From assembly GCA_037974335.1 (NCBI GenBank), contig CM075760.1, forward strand, positions 35,535,609 through 35,599,608: a stretch of DNA of 64,000 bases, given 5' to 3'. Both the position numbers and the translations under genes were made by a program. The stretch's first letter is position 1; every line of letters starts with the position of its first letter. This DNA is from Prionace glauca. Its lineage: Eukaryota > Chordata > Chondrichthyes > Carcharhiniformes > Carcharhinidae. Shown piece after piece: positions 33,065-43,887 of the stretch. Under the pieces are notes generated by a model. The model had not been told where the DNA came from. It did not search any database and saw only the letters and a program-made list of their open reading frames with translations.

Positions 33065-33248
33065 CAGGGACACCAACAATAGCCAAGATTGGATAGTAAA
33101 CCCCTTGAATAACCCAGAGCACATGAGCGATGATATATGTTAATGGTACCGGACCAAACCAATTTTCAGAAAGAAAGAGAAGACCCTCAGCAAAATTCCT
33201 GTGCTGTGTTGGAACATTCCAATCCGTCGTTACCAGATTCTGATCCAT
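33065..33248 (-). CDS. GPR139-like receptor 1, exon 1 (candidate start 33248)
   Basis: Minus-strand first exon encoding the extracellular N-terminus and the first half of TM1: LLFLSENWFGPVPLTYII then HVLWVIQGVYYPILAIVGVP, ending one base into a codon at donor GTAAGT (gt at 33064-33063). The split codon with exon 2 is GTG, giving GVP-V-NIITIV, the same joint as in the other two receptors here (VP-A-N). The Met at 33248 starts 61 residues; in-frame Mets at 33290 and 33311 are alternatives and would add one or two copies of a 14-residue repeat. The frame stays open far upstream, so the true 5' end is uncertain. Intron about 9.1 kb. Confidence 0.8.
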
Positions 33249-33335
33249 TATTGGAACATTCCAATCCGTCGTTACCAGATTCTGATCCATTACTGGAACA
33301 TTCCAATCCATCGTTCCCAAACTCTGATCTCTCCT
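33209..33335 (-). repeat. 42 bp tandem repeat, 3 copies, overlapping receptor exon 1
   Basis: Units start at 33211, 33253 and 33295 on the + strand (GGAACATTCCAATCCGTCGT...). The first two are identical and the third is diverged. On the minus strand they encode a 14-residue unit, MDQNLVTTDWNVPI, in frame with receptor exon 1. Confidence 0.9.
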
Positions 33336-33664
33336 CTCCCTCCCTCTCTCTGCACAGCCGCTGATCTTTGTTCGTGTCCGAGTTGTTGCTCCCGTTAATT
33401 CAATGGGACAACACATTGAACGGAATCCCTTCTTAATAGAAGAGGGAAAACCATCCAGGCACACTGATCAGATCCATGGAGACACACATCAATTACAGTC
33501 ACTAAACAAACAGCTTCACTTCACCCTGTTCAATCCAACACTTTCCATATCACAATGGAATATAATATTTACCTAGCCTGGATAATGGGGGTGGATCACT
33601 GAGAACAGGACAAGTGGAAATATGGAGACACTGGCCATAAATATTCAACCTTCCTATTTCATTC

Positions 33665-33870
33665 GAAATTGATTTAATGGGATGTGGGGATTGCTGGCTA
33701 ATCCCAGCATTTATTGTCCATCCCTAGCTGTCTTTAAGAAGAGGGTGGAGAGTTTTTGAAGCCTGTCCAGTGGGTACAACCACATCGCTGTTAGGGAAGG
33801 CACTTCTGGATTTGGATGCAGTGACAGTGAAGGAAGGTGCGAGATTTCCCAACTGCACTAGTGTGTTTCC
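33665..33870 (-). mobile_element. LINE 3' end / SINE tail fragment
   Basis: Left end GGGGATTGCTGGCTAATCCC, AGCATTTATTGTCCATCCCT, then GTTAGGGAAGGCACTTCTGG and CAGTGACAGTGAAGGAAGG. This is the reverse 3' end of the same LINE family as 32095-32815, and its tail matches the SINE at 21745-22050. Confidence 0.7.
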
Positions 33871-34090
33871 TTTAATGGAGATTATCGTACGGACCATGTG
33901 TTTAGGCCTGAACCGATGGGAGGTTGAGTTGGGCCAATGAGCCGCTTGAGTGCAAGGGTGCATATTCCGAGCCAGGGAAGGATTTGTAGTTGGACCCAAG
34001 AAGGTGCAGTGTGTAATTGCAGAGTTATGTTGTCTGACCATGTGATAAACATAGTTAATTTGCTTATTGGCAATAAAGCATTTAGAAAGT
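33871..34090. other. Spacer
   Basis: Nothing recognised. Confidence 0.4.
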
Positions 34091-35370
34091 ATTGGTAGGA
34101 TCAGGCAGTCAGCATGGATTTATGAAGGGGAAATCATGTTTGCTAAAACTGTTCAAATTCTTTGAAGATGTAATGGGTAAAGTTGGCAAGGGGGAGCCGG
34201 TCGATGTGGTACATTTGAAATTTCTGAAAGTGTTTAAGAATTTCCCATGAGAGATTATCGTACGAGATCAAAGCATATGGGATTGGGGGAAGAGTACTTA
34301 GATGGATATTATGAAACAAAGAGTAGGAATTACTATTTTTTTTAATTGACAGCCCATAACTAGTAAGGGACCAGAGGGATCGGTGCTCGGACTCCAGCTA
34401 TTCACAATGCTCCTTAATGCTTTGAAAGAAGGAACAAAATGTAAGATCGCAAATTTTGCAGACGTTACCAAGTTGGTTGGGAGTGTGAGCTGTGGTGAGT
34501 ATGTAGAGATCCTTCAGAATGAACTGGATAGGCTGGGTGAGTGGGCAAATCAAAAGCAGATGCAACATAATTCGGATAAATGCTAGGTTATTCACTTTGG
34601 AAGCAAAAACAAGAAGTAAATGGCTTTGAATTGGGAGAGGGGAATGTGCAGCCTTTGTGCACCAGTCACTGAAGTTAAGATTGCAGGTGCAGCAGATGGT
34701 AAAGAAGACAAATTGGCCTTAATTGAGTCAGGTTTCGAATATAGGAACAGGGATTTGTTGTTGCAAACATGCATGGCCTTGGTGAGGTCACAGCGAGAAT
34801 ATTTTGTGCAGTTTTGGTCTCCTTTTCTGGGGAAGGATGTTCTTGCTCTCGAGTGAGTGCAGCAAAGGTTTACCAGACTGATCCCTGGAATGGTGGGACT
34901 GATGTATGAGGAGAGTTTGATTGAGTTAGGATTGTTTTCACTGGAGTTCAGATAAATGAGGGGGGATCTCATGGAGTCTCATAACATTCTAATAGGACTA
35001 GACAAGGTCGATGCAGGGAGGATGTTCCTGATGGTTGGGGGAGTCCAGGACCAGGGGTCACAGACTGAGGATTCAGGCTAGACCATTTAGAATAGAGGTG
35101 AGAGGAAATTTTGTTACCCAAAGAGTGGTGAGCCTGTGGAATTCACCACCACAGGAAGTAGTTGATGCCAAAACATTGAATATATTCAAGAGGCAGCTAG
35201 ATGGAGCACTTGAGGTGAATGGAATAAAAGTGAATGGGGAGAAAGCAGGATTAGAAAATTGAGTTGGCTGATCAGCCATGATTGTAATTAATGGTGGAGC
35301 AGGGTCAAAGGGCCAAATAGACACTTCCTGCTCCTATATTCTCTATGTACCGATGTTTCTATGTACCGAT
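34091..35370 (+). mobile_element. Old CR1 LINE, RT and 3' end
   Basis: Forward copy from SQHGFMKGKSCL through GPEGSVLGLQLF, CKIANFADVTKLVG, MQHNSDKC, the LVRSQREYFVQFWSPFLGKD block, LIELGLFSLEF, and VRGNFVTQRVVSLWNSPPQE to VDAKTLNIFKRQLDGALEVN, ending AGGGCCAAATAG and TTCTATGTACCG. Stops and frameshifts throughout; the second catalytic Asp is Val (FADV), so it is dead by that residue as well. Confidence 0.88.
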
Positions 35371-35594
35371 TAAAACATTTTCTTTTTCCTGAAACCTTAT
35401 CGAGTTGCCCACAAGTTATTACACCGGCAAACGAGGTGAACAAATAACTTTAAAAAAACATTGGAGCCACAGTGCACAATTAAAGGGGAAAGAGACTGGA
35501 GCATCGAGCATAAGTAGCAAGGTGAACATGTATATTTCCTCTGGAAATTCGACCCTCAAGTGGAAACTGGGGCCAATGTATTGAAAGTTGACAT

Positions 35595-35812
35595 TACTTC
35601 TTTCAGAAACCTGACAGTGCAGAAGGAGGCTATTTGGCCCATCAGGTCTGTACCACACCAATCCCGAACAGTCGCTATCCTCATTATCCCAATTATTAAC
35701 CATGCCGTTCGTACTGTCATTCAGATTTAATTTAGCATGACCAATTCACCTAACCTGTACACATTTGGTCACTAAGGGGCAATTTAGCATGGCTATTACA
35801 CTTAACGGGTAG
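35595..35812 (-). mobile_element. SINE fragment
   Basis: Reverse element: CAGTGCAGAAGGAGGCTATT, TGGCCCATCAGG, AGCATGACCAATTCACCTAA, GGGGCAATTTAGCATGGC. It ends where the CR1 copy at 35815 begins. Confidence 0.75.
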
Positions 35813-35814
35813 AA

Positions 35815-38150
35815 TTAGGGACCTTGCGGTGAAGGATCCTCTTGGAGAGAGTGATCATTGTATGGTGGAGTTTCTGGTGCAGATGGAGGAGGAGAAAGTG
35901 GGTTCCCAGACACGCGTCCTTTGTTTGAATAGAGGGGAGTATGGTAGGATGAGAGAAGAATTGGCGAATGTGGACTGGGGGAGCGCGTTGGAAGGTAGGT
36001 CTGCTGAGGAGCAGTGGAGGATCTTTAAGGAAATCTTTCTTGGTGCTCAGCAGAAATTTATTCCGATGGTTAAAAAGGACAGTAGGAGGAGAGGTAATAA
36101 GCCGTGGATAACGAAGGAGGTGAAGGAAAGTGTTAAATTAAAAGCGGAGGAGTTTAGAGTAGCTAAGAGCAGTGGGCGAGAAGAGGATTGGGAAAGGTTT
36201 AAATATCAAAGATTGACAAAGAAATTGATAAAGGAGGGTAGGAGAAGCTATGAGGCTTGGCTAGCGCTTAATATAAAAAAGATAGCAAGAGTTTTCATAA
36301 ATATATAAAAAGGAAGAGGCTGGCTAGGGTAAACGTTGGTCCTTTAGAGGATGAGAAAGGGGAGCTAGTGGTAGGGGATGGGGATATGGCTAAGGTCTTG
36401 AATAACTTTTTTGTTTCTGTCTTCACGGAGGAGGACGTGAATAATTTGCCGGGTGTTAGCGATGGAAAGGTGGTAGGAATGGAGGGTCTTAATGACATTA
36501 CTGTTACTAGAGAGGTGGTGCTCGACAGACTGGAGGGGCTGATTGTGGACAAGTCCCCAGGACCGGATGGAATGCATCCGAGGGTTCTGAAAGAAATGGC
36601 GGAGGTGATAGTGGATGCCTTGGTGGTTATTTTCCAGACGTCGCTGGATTCCAGGGAAGTGCCAGAAGATTGGAAAACGGCTAATGTTACGCCGTTGTTT
36701 AAGAAGGGTGCCAGGCAAAAGGCGGGGAATTATAGGCCGGTTAGTTTAACGTCTGTGGTAGGTAAAATGTTAGAAACCGTCATTAAGGAGGAAATAGCGA
36801 GGCATCTTGAGGGGAATTGCTTGATAGGGCGGACGCAACACGGTTTCATTAAAGGGAAGTCGTGTCTGACAAATTTACTGGAGTTCTATGAGGATGTGTC
36901 TAGGGCAGTGGATAGAGGAAAGCCGGTGGATGTGGTCTTTCTGGATTTTCAGAAGGCGTTTGACAAGGTACCTCACAAGAGGTTATTGCAGAAGGTCAGG
37001 GGGCATGGAGTTGGGGGTAGGGTGTTAGCGTGGATAGAGGATTGGTTGTCAAATAGGAGGCAGAGAGTGGGGGTCAATGGATGCTATTCGGATTGGCGGT
37101 TGGTGACTAGTGGGGTGCCCCAGGGGTCGGTGCTGGGGCCTCAGCTATTTACCATTTATATAGATGATCTGGAGGAGGGAACCGAGTGCAGGGTGTCGAA
37201 ATTTGCTGATGACACCAAGATTGGGGGAAAGGCAAATTGGGCGGAGGGTGTGGAGAGTCTGCAGAAGGATCTAGATAGGCTGGGCGAATGGGACAGGAAA
37301 TGGCAAATGGAATTTAATGCTGGCAAGTGTGAGGTGGTCCACTTTGGTAGGAGGAATGGTAGGAAGGACTATTACTTACGGGGCGAAAAACTGCAGCAGG
37401 CGACGGTGCAGAGGGACCTCGGGGTCCTTGTGCATGAGTCGCAAAAACCCAGCTTGCAGGTGCAGCAGGTGGTCAGGAAGGCGAATGGGATGCTGGCCTT
37501 CATAGCGAGGGGGATTGAATGTAAAAGTAGGGAGGTCTTGCTGCAGCTGTATAGGGCATTGGTGAGGCCGCAGCTGGAGTGCTGTGTGCAGTTTTGGGCG
37601 CCGCATCTGCGCAAGGATATTTTGGCCCTGGAGGGAGTGCAGAGGAGGTTTACTCGGCTGATACCGGAGTTGAGGGGATTGAGCTATGAGGAGAGGCTGA
37701 ATAAACTAGGCTTGTACTCGTTAGAGTTTAGAAGAATAAGGGGAGATCTCATTGAGACGTATAAGATGATGAATGGGATGGATAGGATAGAGGTGGAGAG
37801 ACTCTTCCCGCTCAAAAAAGACAGTAGGACTAGGGGGCACAGCCTCAAGATAAAGGGGGGCGGTTTAAAACAGAGTTGAGGAGGAACTTCTTCACTCAAA
37901 GGGTGGTGAATCTGTGGAATTCTCTGCCCGTTGAAGTGGTGGAAACTGCCTCGCTAAATATTTTTAAGAAACGGGTTGATGGGTTTTTGATAAGCGAAGG
38001 GATTAAGGGTTATGGGGAGAGGGCGGGAAGGTGGAGCTGAGTCACGACAGATCAGCCATGATCTTATTGAATGGCGGGGCAGGCTCGAAGGGCCAGATGG
38101 CCTGATCCTGCTCCTATTTCTTATGTTCTTATGTTCTTATGTTAACTTAC
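35815..38150 (+). mobile_element. CR1 LINE, longest copy: endonuclease end, RT, tail (TTCTTATG family)
   Basis: Begins in the last part of the APE-type endonuclease (LGESDHCMVEF contains the SDH catalytic signature), followed by the linker (PWITKEVKESVKLKAEEFRV) and the RT frame 36368-37879 (503 residues): [104 protein letters not shown], the LGLYSLEFRRIRGD block. One frameshift lies near 36285 between linker and RT, one at the G run near 37855 before the C-terminal block, which continues to 38038. Catalytic DD intact. 5' truncated; tail GAAGGGCCAGATGGCC and TTCTTATG repeats. A young, inactive copy. Confidence 0.95.
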
Positions 38151-38715
38151 ATATCTTTGGAGAATGGGAGTAACCAGAGAACCCAGAGGAAACCCATGCA
38201 GACAAATGAAAATTTGCAGAATCTACACTGAAAATTGTTGAATCCCTACAGACAGAGGCCATTTGGCCCATCATGCCTGTATTGATTCTCTGATAGAGAA
38301 TCTCACCCAGATCCTATATTTACCTCAATAATACCCCTAACCTAAACATCTTGGGATACTAAGGGGAAATTTTGAATGGCCAATCCACCTAACCTATGTA
38401 TCTTGAGACATCAAGAGGTAACTTAGCATAGCCAACCAACCCAAACTGCACATCTTGAGACACTAAGGGACAACTAAGCATGGCCAATCCACCTAACCTA
38501 TATTGTGAGGCACTAAGGAACAATTTATCAAGGCCAATCCATATAACGTATACATCTTTGTAGTGTGGGAGAAAATCGGAGCACCCAGAGGAAACACACG
38601 CAGACCTGGGGAGAACATGCAGATGCCATTGGCAGTCACCCAATGCCAGAATCGAACTAAGGTCCCTGGCGCTGTGAGGCAGCAGTGCGAACCGTTATGC
38701 TACCATGTCACCCCT
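38151..38715 (-). mobile_element. Two or more reverse SINE fragments
   Basis: At 38151-38240 and 38540-38715 the SINE core appears in reverse (GAGAATGGGAGTAACCAGAG; GTGTGGGAGAAAATCGGAGC, CCAGAATCGAACTAAGGTCC, CGCTGTGAGGCAGCAGTGCG). Between them (38340-38540) a short unit, CTAAGGGACAA + TAAGCATGGCCAATCCACCT, is repeated about four times, so the middle of the SINE is tandemly amplified. Confidence 0.8.
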
Positions 38716-39576
38716 TTGTAACGAATGAGACAACAACACAGGGAGAGTGGAAGGTTATTCTTTGTACAGTTCAGGGAACACAGGCACACAGATTAATAGA
38801 AGTTTAACATCGTCTGATTTTCCTCACACCCAGGCGGGTTTTCCAATCACGCTCGCCCTAAGTTTGGAAAATCCCCTTTGAGGTCAAGGGACCTTTGCAT
38901 TGTCTGTATCATGCCGATTCCTGTGGTGGGTGGGATGGGAAAATTATGTCCCCTATCTTTTGAACAGCTGTCAGAGCAAGTTCAATGTCATATGCCCCCC
39001 CACCCCCACTCACACACACACACAATTGCCCCCCCCCCACCCCAGTCTACCTGGCCAGGTTAAGAAGATTCACAGATCACTGTGAATTCGGCCCAGCAAT
39101 AACAGAAAGGCAGAGGGGCCGGTTAGCCGTGGCACAGTCTCATTCTACAAATGTTAATGCCACGGGAATCAGAGCGGGCGAGGGGTGAACCATGGAAAGG
39201 TCCATTGACCTCAGGCAGGATTTTACGGTTTCACCGCGAGTCAGGCTGTAAATTCCTGCCCAATGGCTTGAAACTAAAATCCCTGAATGTGCAGCACCGG
39301 ATGTAAACGAGTTGCAAATCTTTTTGAACGAGGCAGGAAACAACGGCAATGAAGGCCAAAATGAATAGGGCTCCTGAAAAATCCAAAACAAAATAATGGA
39401 GCTTCAAGGGCAGGGCCTTGTTTTTGCTGCTGGGGAGAACATTCGCAAGAAACGTGTTAATGAAGGAGTTATGTTGTAAGAGGTGTAATAGAAAGGTCTT
39501 TTACAAACATGTAACAGAGTGAAGTGACCTGGCCAATAAAACGAAAGCCTGCAACGGTTAATTTAATCCCATCGAA
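38716..39576. other. Spacer with short CA/C-rich tract
   Basis: Contains a C-rich/CACA tract at about 38995-39050. No gene or retroposon recognised; short ORFs are unsupported. Confidence 0.45.
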
Positions 39577-40130
39577 TAAACAAAAGAACATAAGAAATAG
39601 GAGCAGGAGTAGGCCATCTAGCCCTTCGAACCTGCCCCGCCATTCAATAAGATCATGGCTGATCTGAAGTGGATCAGTTCCACTTTCCCGCTTTCTCCCC
39701 ATAACCCTTAATTCCCTTGTCTATCAGAAAACTGTCCACACGTGTCCTAAATATATTCAACGAGGTAGCCTCCACCACATCAACGGCCGGAGAATTCCAG
39801 AGATTCACCAACATCTGAGAGAAGAAGTTCCTCCTCAACTCTGTTCTAAAGTGTCCCCCCCCCCCCCCCGCCCCGCCTTATTTTCAGGCTGTGCCCTCTA
39901 GTTCTGCTATTCTTGCCAAGCGGAAGAATCTCGCTCCCTCTACCCTATCTAGCCTCTTCATTATCTTACAAGCCTCTATACGATACTTCCTCAGCCTTCT
40001 AAATTCTAATGAGTACAGACACAGTCTATTTAATCTCTCCCCATAAGCTAACTGCCTCATCTCCGGTATCAGACTGGTGAACCTTCGCTATACTCCCTCC
40101 AAAGCCAATATATCCTTCCGGTAGGATCTG
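39577..40130 (-). mobile_element. CR1 LINE 3' end, TTCTTATG-tail family
   Basis: Reverse copy with its tail at the left (AACATAAGAAATAGGAGCAG, GCCCTTCGAACCTGCCCCGC) and a C-terminal RT remnant to about 40124, split by a poly-C expansion at 39857. Confidence 0.9.
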
Positions 40131-41440
40131 CCGCTGGCATTTGGGGGGAGTCTTCCTCAGGGGAGTGGGGCAGGTCGTCACAAATGGGGGACTGGGTGAG
40201 GGGGGAGACTGGAGATCAAGCTGGGATGGGGGCACAGAGGGATGGTGGTGGGGGTTCTGGATTTGCCCGCACATGGACGGGGTGGAGGGGGGGGGGGGAG
40301 TGCGGGGAGGGCACGATCGGCCTTTGGCAGTTTGGAGTGCAGCACTGCGAGGGTCGCGGACTGATCAGCAGTCATTGACAGTGCAATTTGCTGTTCCAGA
40401 CTCTCTGTTGTGAATAGGCTCCGCCCCCTGAAATTAAATGATATTCAGCCTGTTGGCCTCTGCACTGCACAGAATGTGGGAGACTCTAGTCTGAAAACCC
40501 AACGTTATCCCAGCACGAATTATTCCAGATTTCCTGTGAAAGCAACATGTCAATTATTTTGGGAGTGTCGCCCCCATGATTCTAATGAGGCTGAAGCAAT
40601 GTTTTGCAGAGCTTCATGAGTGCTACAGACCTAAAGTGAGAGGAGTGCGGAGAATGTTGCAGGCAAGCCCTGGAGATGCTTGGTGGGCCTTCTCGCTGTC
40701 TTCAGGTCCTGGCTGGAGGACAAGTGATACTTGGTTTTCCAAAGAATGGGGGTGGGGGCGTGGGGTGGGAGGGAGGCTTCTATTTTCTTAGAGCGTACTG
40801 GGGAACGATCCCTGAAGTCCTGCTCAGCCTTCTCCCTGAGGGCACTGCGATAGGTTTGTGAGGAAGGGCCCCTGAATGAGTGCTGCTCAACCTTCCCCTT
40901 GAGTAGCATTGTCTGCCTGGAGTGTGATTAGGGACTGCACTGAGTGCTGGGGTTCCGGGGGAGTGTGGAGGGGTTTGCTTGCGAGTGTGTGATGTGCTGA
41001 CTGAGGCCTAACCACATCAAGCAACTACTGCTCCAGCCCGGCGTGCCGAGGTTCACACACAGAGTCCATGGAATCTTTGTCACTGAGCCTGCATCTGGTG
41101 ATGGCTTAAGCCTACCTCTGCCCAGTAACATTGACCATACCTGCAACGGATGCTGCAGTTCCACACATGGCAATTGTTCAAGGATGCACAGTGCCCACAC
41201 CTTCAGAATCACATGCATAATCTGTGCCAACATTTGCCATGGTGGGAATTTCCATCATGGAAATTCCCATCATGAAGAACCTAATCAGGTCACACGTGAC
41301 ACCATGGATTGTGTGGCGTTAACAACACCCACAAGTGGGCCTACTGGCCCAAGTGAGGAATTGAAGTGGTACTGGGTCTCTGCAGCCATTGACATTAATC
41401 TGTCATTGTTGCTCTTACCAAACCCCATCTTCGACTGATA
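40131..41440. other. Unassigned GC-rich region
   Basis: G-rich stretches at 40141-40320 and 40740-40770. A local inverted repeat, AATTTCCATCATGGAAATTC, lies near 41248-41268. No gene could be supported. Its right part may be the 5' portion of the Harbinger element that follows. Confidence 0.4.
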
Positions 41441-41443
41441 AAT

Positions 41444-41791
41444 ATGGAGCGGGCCATTATGGTGACGGATGAAGAGGCAGAGGAGATGGATCAGGAGGTG
41501 AAGTATGTGGTGAGACCACCGCAGGGGCAGTCAACACCAGTCCCTCCGGAAGGAGGGCAGGGGGCTGCCGCTGAGGTCCTGGAGGTGGGTGAGCAGTCTC
41601 CGAAAAGGGTGCGCAGAAGGCTGAGGGTGCAGAGGGGAAGGAGGTACTGGACCCGGAATTTATTTGAGACTGTCTCAGAGGCGACATGTCGCCCCTGGCT
41701 GCGGCTGTCCAAGAGCACAGTGCGGATCCTATGTGAGGTGCTCATACATCTGGAACCTCAGGGGAGGGGCGGACACTGCCACTCCACTTAG
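41444..41791 (+). pseudogene. Harbinger/PIF transposase N-terminal remnant
   Basis: 115-residue frame: acidic start (DEEAEEMDQEV), a basic stretch (SPKRVRRRLRVQRGRRY), then TRNLFETVSEATCRPWLRLS and ILCEVLIHLEPQGRGGH. The last two stretches resemble the start of Harbinger (HARBI1-like) transposases, where a short helix precedes a phrase like L-x-P-x-x-R-S-H. The catalytic DDE domain is absent; the frame stops where the ALP motif should follow. Terminal inverted repeats were not found. Family call is by motif memory and is moderate. Confidence 0.5.
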
Positions 41792-41980
41792 TTTTATTTG
41801 CTAAATTTGCTTGCTCAAAGTTTTTTTTGTAATCCTCAGGAAGTTGAAATCTAAACACTCAGGAAACTTTAGGAAATTCCCCGATTGATTGTCATTTATC
41901 GAAATTCGGAGGGGGGGGGCGGAGCGTGGGGAGTGGGAGGGAGGAGCGGGGTACACACACCCGGTTTTCCAAATACAGGA
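41792..41980. other. Spacer
   Basis: Includes a G run at 41911-41920; nothing recognised. Confidence 0.4.
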
Positions 41981-42300
41981 AAATGTGGCCGGTGGATAAC
42001 AGGGTGCTTGAGTGTCTTGGCTTACAGGAAGGTATAGACGAGATGGTCAAATGCTCAACTAAGTGGAAGATGGAATTTAGCACTGAAAATATGATACACT
42101 TCGGGAGGATGGCTTTGACAAGGAAGTATGCTATGAAAGATATGACACTAGGAAGTTCAAAAGAACAAAGGGATCTTGGCGCGAGTGTACATATTCCTCT
42201 GAAGACAGAAAGGCAGGTTCATAGGTGGTGAAAAAGTAGGAGACACACTCGACTTTATTAGTCGGAGTCTAGAGTTCAAAATCAGAGAGGTGGCGATGGA
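41981..42300 (+). mobile_element. CR1-like RT fragment
   Basis: Forward decayed thumb region: LQEGIDEMVKCSTKWKMEF, MIHFGRMALTRKYAMKD and SSKEQRDLGASVHIPLKTER. Cognate of the ...MEFNAEKCAVIHFGR...QRDLGVCVH region of CR1. Confidence 0.75.
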
Positions 42301-42690
42301 GTTAAATTGGAATTGACAACAGAATCACCAATGTTGCATGGTCACAGGATGCTGAGAAATGATGTAGAGTAGAAGTGGAGTTGAGGCTATCATTGTATTA
42401 GCGGGAGAACTCAGAGTTGATACTCCTGTGCAGTGACCATGAAATTGATACTGACCTGCCAGCAAATAATGTGATTTAATCCATGGCCTCTTTAAGGGCA
42501 GATGTCATTATTTTGGCAGATTTGCGTCACGGGTACAGGGAAGAGACCCGTCAGAAATTTTGGATAGTTGGAACTACACTACCGGATGAACGGCCTTCAA
42601 CGTGGAAAACTCACCTCATTTATAGAGGAAGGTCAATTGTTAGAGAATTGGGGTCCTTGTATCCCTGTTATATGAAAAAAAAACTTTCTC
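42301..42690. other. Spacer
   Basis: No recognised feature. Confidence 0.4.
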
Positions 42691-42694
42691 GGCA

Positions 42695-42795
42695 CAGTAA
42701 GACGTCTCACAACAGGCTAAAGTCAACAGGTTTATTTGGCAGCATGAGATTTCGGAGCACTGCTGCTTCCTCACCACTCACCTGATGAACAAGAC
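42695..42795 (+). repeat. Dispersed repeat, CTCACAACACCAGGTTAAAG family
   Basis: TCTCACAACAGGCTAAAGTC, AACAGGTTTATTTGGCAGCA, TTTCGGAGCACTGCTGCTTC and CTCACCTGATGAAC; third copy in the window, same orientation. Confidence 0.75.
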
Positions 42796-42976
42796 ATGGC
42801 AAAGACACATTTACGTTCTTATTTCTACACTTCGATGGGTGGTGATTGCATTAGAGGTAATATTTCTCATATATTGACATTAATTAAATATTAGTATTTT
42901 TTATTTCCAAGCCTGAACTGGTAAGATGTGAAACCATTGACTAGATGTAATAAAGAATTATAACTATTGGAATGCA

Positions 42977-43887
42977 TTACTTTCTCGGAATAATTATTTT
43001 AGTAATATGTTTCATTGGACAGTGGAGAGCATTTTTCAACTCTTCTCTGAATTTCTTCTGAATGGCTGCGTAAATGAAGGTGTTGGTGCAGGAACTAAGA
43101 AGCTGCAGCATGTTCCCAGATTCCCGGAGAATAAATTTGGGATCACTGAAGCTTTTAATGTTATAATCGTCTGTGATTCGTACATGCAAGAACTGTATAA
43201 CATACGTTATCCACAACAGGATGAAAGTGCCAGAGATTGTGAAGAGTAAAATGATGGACTTTCTCCGGCTCTCCATCTCGGGGTCAGTCTGATTCTCTCT
43301 GTCTTTGTCTGTACGGAGTCTCCTCCTGGCTCGGCTGGCTGCTAGAATGTGTCTGACGGTCAGAGCATTGAACAGGAGAATCAGAAGGAACGGAGCACAC
43401 GGGGTCAATAAGCGGTCAAACCAGTCGTATGCTGTCCAGAACAGTGAGGTGTACCGGATATCCTTCAGTCTGCATTACCAGGGCACATTGTCAACTACGT
43501 AAATAGGCTCGTGGATAAAGTACCACGGAATATTTGTTAAACAGCCCAGAACACAGACAGTTCCTATCACAACAGCTGCAGTTTTCTCGGTACAGTATTT
43601 TATTTTCAGCTTCTGGCAGCATATTGCCACAAAGCGATCAAAGGTAAACATGACTGTTAACCAGACAGAACTCACTCTGGCTGCGTAAGTTAAAGCAATG
43701 CTCAGACTACAGAGTGGAGTGATGGACAAGAAACTGCCTGGAAAATAAATGCCACTGATGCGATTTAATATCACAGCGGTGATAATGGCCAGCAGATCTG
43801 TCACATTCATGAAGATAAGGTATCGAGTGATACACCCCGAAAGACCACATTTTCCTCTCGACAGAATCACAATCGCCACGAAATTAG
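42977..43887 (-). pseudogene. GPR139-like receptor 2, exon 2, with one in-frame stop
   Basis: Second exon of a class A receptor paralogue, 911 nt as in receptor 3. The acceptor TTTAATGCAG precedes 43887 (minus strand). It carries NFVAIVILSRGKCGLSGC, TRYLIFMNVTDLLAIITAV, TFDRFVAICCQKLKIKY, TM4, then NVPW followed by TAA at 43477-43475 in extracellular loop 2, where the paralogues have Phe-Cys. The same frame continues without any shift: CRLKDIRYTSLFWTAYDWF, PFLLILLFNALTVRHIL, a basic loop, TM6, and TM7 with SSCTNTFIYAAIQKKFREEL. So everything but one codon is intact. Exon 1 is at 45718-45787. It may be a young pseudogene, an allele or an assembly error. Confidence 0.85.

Noticed and set aside
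32904-33464. Whole 186-residue minus ORF as a gene product
   Set aside because: Only the part ending at the 33065 donor fits the receptor; sequence below 33064 is intron, and the first Met is a GTG.
40141-40413. Gly-rich ORF in the G-rich region
   Set aside because: Low-complexity Gly/Trp composition and no family resemblance.
41043-41438. 131-residue ORF before the Harbinger remnant
   Set aside because: No recognisable domain; the inverted repeat inside it is short and local. Could be 5' part of the same element, but not supported.
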